Below are positions 60,601 to 64,000 of a DNA stretch of 64,000 nucleotides, piece after piece. How positions within the stretch are numbered: position 1 is the stretch's first letter; each line of letters starts with the position of its first letter. A model generated the notes under the pieces. The model ran no database searches. It was not told the DNA's origin and saw only the letters and a list, made by a program, of their open reading frames with translations. Location of the stretch: assembly GCA_017506865.1 (NCBI GenBank), contig JAFCMP010000145.1, positions 102,970-166,969 of the forward strand, in the 5' to 3' direction. The position numbers were made by a program, and so were the translations under genes. The stretch is from Tribonema minus (lineage: Eukaryota > Sar > Xanthophyceae > Tribonematales > Tribonemataceae).

Positions 60601-61757
60601 TCTCCGTCACCTGCATGACGCGATGGTCGAGGCTGAACACCATAGGGAGCGCGCGCGTGCCCTCCTGTGTCGAGGCGTGAACGAGGCTCTCCGTTCGCGA
60701 CGTGTCCGCCAGTCCCAGCTCACGCAGCGCGCGCGATACAGAGGCTGGCTGCGCGACATTGGGCGCATGTGGCAGCGAGCAGTGACATTTCACTGTTGAG
60801 GGGGTTGTCGCCGCCACACTTTGTGAGGCGCGTTGGCGAGTGTGTGAAGTGCAACAGTGTGGCAAGGTTGTTATCTGGTGTGAATGCGTGACAGTGGGTG
60901 GTGCTCTGGACACGGCACTTATACGTAGATACTATTACATTCATTTGTTAAAAAACATTACATTCATTTGTTAAAAACGTTGCATTTCTTGTACTCAACA
61001 AGAACTTTGGAAGTGATTTAACACATGAATACATTTATATACTTGCATGAGCAAGTGCGAGCTGCTAGGTTAAAGTTTGTCAAGCGCGTTGGGCTCATTC
61101 AGCGCATGCGCACAATGAAGGCAAGGTCAAATTGAATCAATACTGTGTGTGGTGGCCGCATGAACTATACACAGGCGCAAAGCTCTACTTCAAAGTTGAA
61201 CTTTGGCACAGCAGAGCAAGGCCGCGGTGAAGTGTGTAAGCGCCGACCATGCCCTGGTAATGTAACACAATGTAACAGCGGCACGAGAGATATGTGCCAG
61301 TCACAATGTGACGGCTGCGATGCCCGTGCGCATGCGCACCATGATTGACACGGCAGCGTCGCGCGCAGTGATACCTACTTCAACAAGATGTACCATGAAC
61401 CATCATCCGGACTCCTCTCTCATGTGCAGCTTGACATCAGCGCGTGCCACATCAACATTTGCCCAAATTCAACTCGAGGTAACCACAAAACGTCACCATG
61501 GCATTCCGTGACGCAGAACCTAGTCGCTTGCTCGAGTGCAGCTTAATATGTGCCAGTCAACATTTGCCAGAGTTCAACTTGAAGTTACCACAAACTTCAC
61601 CTTGGCAGTCCCTGATGCAGACCCTGGTCGCTGCTCCTCCACTGCCGCTTGTGCGGGCAGATCGGGCAGGCCCTCTATGCTGGGGCTGAAAGTGATGAAC
61701 AGCATGCCAGGTGTTCCCTGGCCTATGTGTTGGAATTCATCGGGGTTTGGAGCAATC
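57646..61757 (-). CDS. Large multi-exon gene, function unknown (N-terminal and middle exons)
   Basis: Exons in order: 61757-61601 (DEFQHIGQGTPGMLFITFSP), 60748-60611 (SRALRELGLADTSRTESLVH to SLDHRVMQ), 60311-60219 (TATLQRLQIQCDNSMTLSFA; its donor is uncertain), 59913-59722 (VMHIVNTTPFLGSLAAARE to LALGYMILFLRLLCCDE), 58478-58392 (EGAMEMLLHLVRTFCNTPGM), and 57794-57646 (VHWVAAMLASADRHSEYAAL to ARTYNGMRLAGGRDVLP). Borders are AG/GT and internal phases are consistent. The last exon ends in phase 2, which fits the exon starting at 48607. The product is mostly alpha-helical and could be a solenoid or scaffold; I do not recognise the family. The start lies upstream of 61757 and was not found. Retrotransposons RLE-B and RLE-A occupy the intron that follows 57646. 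Confidence 0.6.
57900..58265 (-). repeat. Acceptor-side echoes of the exon starting at 57794
   Basis: Three decaying copies of the exon start (VHWVAAMLAS-like; the minus strand reads GGGCTGCTACGATACTGGCC and variants) lie at 57900-57945, 58055-58105 and 58230-58262. All are upstream of the exon in transcription order. Confidence 0.7.
58520..59700. other. Introns of the large minus-strand gene, with telomere-type repeats
   Basis: No further exon was recognised. TTAGGG or CCCTAA runs occur at 58665-58682, 59030-59055 and 59401-59432. Confidence 0.5.
60749..61600. other. Intron, with donor-side echoes of the exon at 61601
   Basis: Decayed copies of the exon end plus GTGA donor (minus-strand GTTCTGCGTCACGGAATGCC) lie at about 61490-61520 and further at 61375-61480. 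The interior is AT-richer and holds the direct repeat TTACATTCATTTGTTAAAAA at about 60935-60980. Confidence 0.5.
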
Positions 61758-62189
61758 CTGGGGGAGGGGCGCGTTATGTGAGTCGTGAGAGACTGTGACG
61801 CTAGGCCAACACCACTGGCATGTGGCTTATATATGTATATATGGGCATGTGGCACATGGATACTCGGGCCCGTGCAGTGCGATGTTGTTACAACAACGTG
61901 CTTGAGCAACCGCAAAGGAATGCGATGCTGGTTGGCATTGAATGTCAAGAATTTCACTCAAAATGCCATTTTGCGACGCAGTACACCTCGTTGCACAACG
62001 TATTACTTTTTCCTTGTAGTGTCACAACTACAGAGTGTTAGGCACAGCTAGACATGCAAGAGACACTGTGGCACCCAAATGCATTGATGTTGATACTCTA
62101 CGCTAAGGAGATTGCACGGGTTCTTCTGAAGTAGCACATAAGTTGTGAATGCTCATGATCAGCACCAATGCATGCCACAGAGTACACCC
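61758..62189. other. Spacer between the large gene and RLE-C
   Basis: No exon was seen. It may be intron or promoter of the minus-strand gene. Confidence 0.4.
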
Positions 62190-64000
62190 TGATGGAGTGA
62201 GTGCGACGCCCGGCAGTATGCCGGCCTACGGCCACAGCACAGCGGAACCGCCAGCCCCGCACTGCGCTTTCCTGGATGACCTCAACGTGCTGCAAGCTGC
62301 CTACTTCGACGATGCAGCGGCCGCTGGGGTGGCAGAGGTGATCCGTCGGCTTGCGGCAGGGGGCCTACGCGTTCGACCAGACAAGTCGCTGGCCATTGCC
62401 ATGCGCGGCACAGTGTTTGATGAAGCGGCCAGAGCACGCCTGCGCGCCCTTGACATACCGTTTGTGGACGCCACCATGCCAGAATCCAGTCAGGGCTTTA
62501 CGTCGGTCGGGGTACCGGTAGGGCACCCAGCCTATGTGCATGCTGCCATGAGCAAGCATCTTGTTGACGCAGGGACATGGCGATTGTCGTGGCAGCTAGC
62601 TGGGATGGCGCGGCATCACCTACAGGCAGCACAGTTCATTCTGCGCAGGTCACTGACGAAGCGCATGGGCTTCTTAGCTCGGGTCGTTGACACGGCTTTG
62701 AGTGAGACATGGCTGCACGCATTTGACGGGTTCTGTGCATGGACGCTTGAACGCATGCTGCACCTGCACGGCTGCGCTACCGCGGCAGTCATGAAGTCAC
62801 ACCTGCTGGCCGCCTGCACTGCTGGTGACAATGAGGTAGCCAGCAGTGGCAGCGTGCTGGTATTGCCGCGCTTGGGCCCGCCAGAACTCACGGACATCGC
62901 AGTGCCACTGCGGGCGTCACGGTTGCCGGAGCGACGAGGCGGTCTGGGCATGCCGCTTTTGGGGCTACTGGCACCAGCCGCATACACGGCCCAGGCATGC
63001 ACAACACTGCGGCCTGCAATAATTCATGCCACTGTGGCAGCAGGGGCCCTGAGGCTCGGCACTGACGAACACGGCGCAGTCACCTGGTTCGCGCAGCACT
63101 CATGCGCAATACGCGAGGACCAGGGACTGCCGCCAATCATCGAGGCCGTGCGACGCTCTACGCGAGCGCTGACAGCTGATGGCGGCGAAAAATCACGCAC
63201 AGCTGTGGCCGAGCAGCTCCCAGCATCGTTGCTACGGTGGGCAGCGGATACAACGGCCGCAGCGTCGACGCTCCCCACTGCGGTGCAAGCGATCTACGCC
63301 GCAACTGCCGTCACGGAGACGGGGACCACTGAGCCAGCCCCACACACCCACGGCATTGTGCCTGGCGCCGAGGCGGCCGCTGCGGCGGCGACCGTACCTG
63401 GCCCTCAAGCCGCTGCCGCGGCTGCCTCTTCCACGCCCGCTAAAACACAAACTAGCGCGGAAGAAAGCAGCTGCAGGGCGGGCAGGAGGACGACGACGAC
63501 GACTGGGAGGCCTATGCTGACGAGATCTGCAGAAAGGTAGTGCCCCGCCGCCGGCGCGGTCACTTCACGCACGGACTACAAGCCGGCTTTCAAATGTTCT
63601 TCGACGTCAATACGAGGACTGCCTGGTGGAGGACCTAGAGGCTGCCTCGGCTGGTGCCGTGGGCAAGCCGACGCAGGCTACACTTATTGGTGACTTGCGT
63701 GACACCAGCCGCCGCCGCCAACAGGCTAGCGCGCGGGTCCTGGCGCAGCTCTGCGCAGCCAGCGTGCGTCCGGGGCAATGGCGTGGATGAGCGTGCACCC
63801 GCTGCCAATGACCGCGCCGGGTGCGGCGCCCATGTCCAGTATGGCAGCAGCCACGATGATTATGGTTGCGATCTTTATAGACGGGTGGGGCATACAGGGC
63901 GAGGTGTGCCCATGGCGTGCAGTGACGTGAGCCCCACCTCCACGCATGCGATCAGCTGCCCCAGCCAGCACATACGGGGGCACAACGCGACACACACTGG
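62190..64000 (+). pseudogene. RLE-C retrotransposon, second truncated copy running off the window
   Basis: The open frame up to 63540 starts inside the reverse transcriptase. FLDD catalytic motif C is at 62269-62280, followed by KSLAIAMRG, GVPVGHPAY (thumb-region motif), a helical segment, and the linker that is nearly identical to 42372 onward (for example RPAIIHATVAAGAL). Compared with that copy, small indels around 63468-63500 shift the frame, giving a stop at 63538-63540. A further inserted base lies near 63756. The sequence continues in broken frames to the window edge, within the nuclease region. Motifs A and B are missing, so the copy is 5'-truncated near 62190. No function is expected. 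Confidence 0.75.

Overview
The window is nuclear DNA of a eukaryote, most likely a unicellular alga or other protist. Protein-coding pieces are GC-rich and broken by long introns with GT-AG (once GC-AG) splice sites. TTAGGG-type repeats are scattered through the introns, and three families of non-LTR retrotransposons are present. There are no bacterial operons, CRISPR arrays or recognisable RNA genes. The lineage cannot be fixed from sequence alone.

Layout. (1) 2,241-14,782, minus strand: an ankyrin-repeat gene. Ten exons, rebuilt by eye, join in one open frame of 405 codons with about nine ankyrin repeats. (2) 15,055-24,247, plus strand: a gene divergent from (1) across a 272-bp gap. Seven exons join in one frame (581 residues) with an N-terminal hydrophobic segment and a PX (phosphoinositide-binding) domain, so it is sorting-nexin-like. 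(3) 25,967-31,413, minus strand: a retrotransposon with one 1,779-codon ORF (zinc fingers, RGG-like region, reverse transcriptase, restriction-like endonuclease); call it RLE-A. (4) 31.4-46.9 kb: isolated exons, tandem repeats, retroelement scraps and a 5'-truncated copy of a second family, RLE-C (42.4-44.05 kb). (5) 46,916-61,757, minus strand: a third multi-exon gene of unknown function ending in a Gln/Ala-rich region. One of its introns seems to hold a large two-ORF retrotransposon, RLE-B (49.0-56.2 kb, opposite strand), and three head-to-tail truncated RLE-A copies (56,551-57,382). (6) 62.2-64.0 kb: a second truncated RLE-C copy running off the window.

The two most unusual signals are these. 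First, exons in all three genes are flanked by short tandem 'echoes' of their own ends. Upstream introns hold copies of the acceptor plus the exon start. Downstream introns hold copies of the exon end plus the donor. Whole-exon copies are absent. This looks like intron growth by repeated duplication of splice junctions. Second, RLE-A and RLE-C insertions end at a GTACA core, and several have visible target-site duplications beginning (A)GTACA, which points to a sequence-preferring endonuclease. Gene models come from reading splice sites, frames and phases by eye and have no transcript support.
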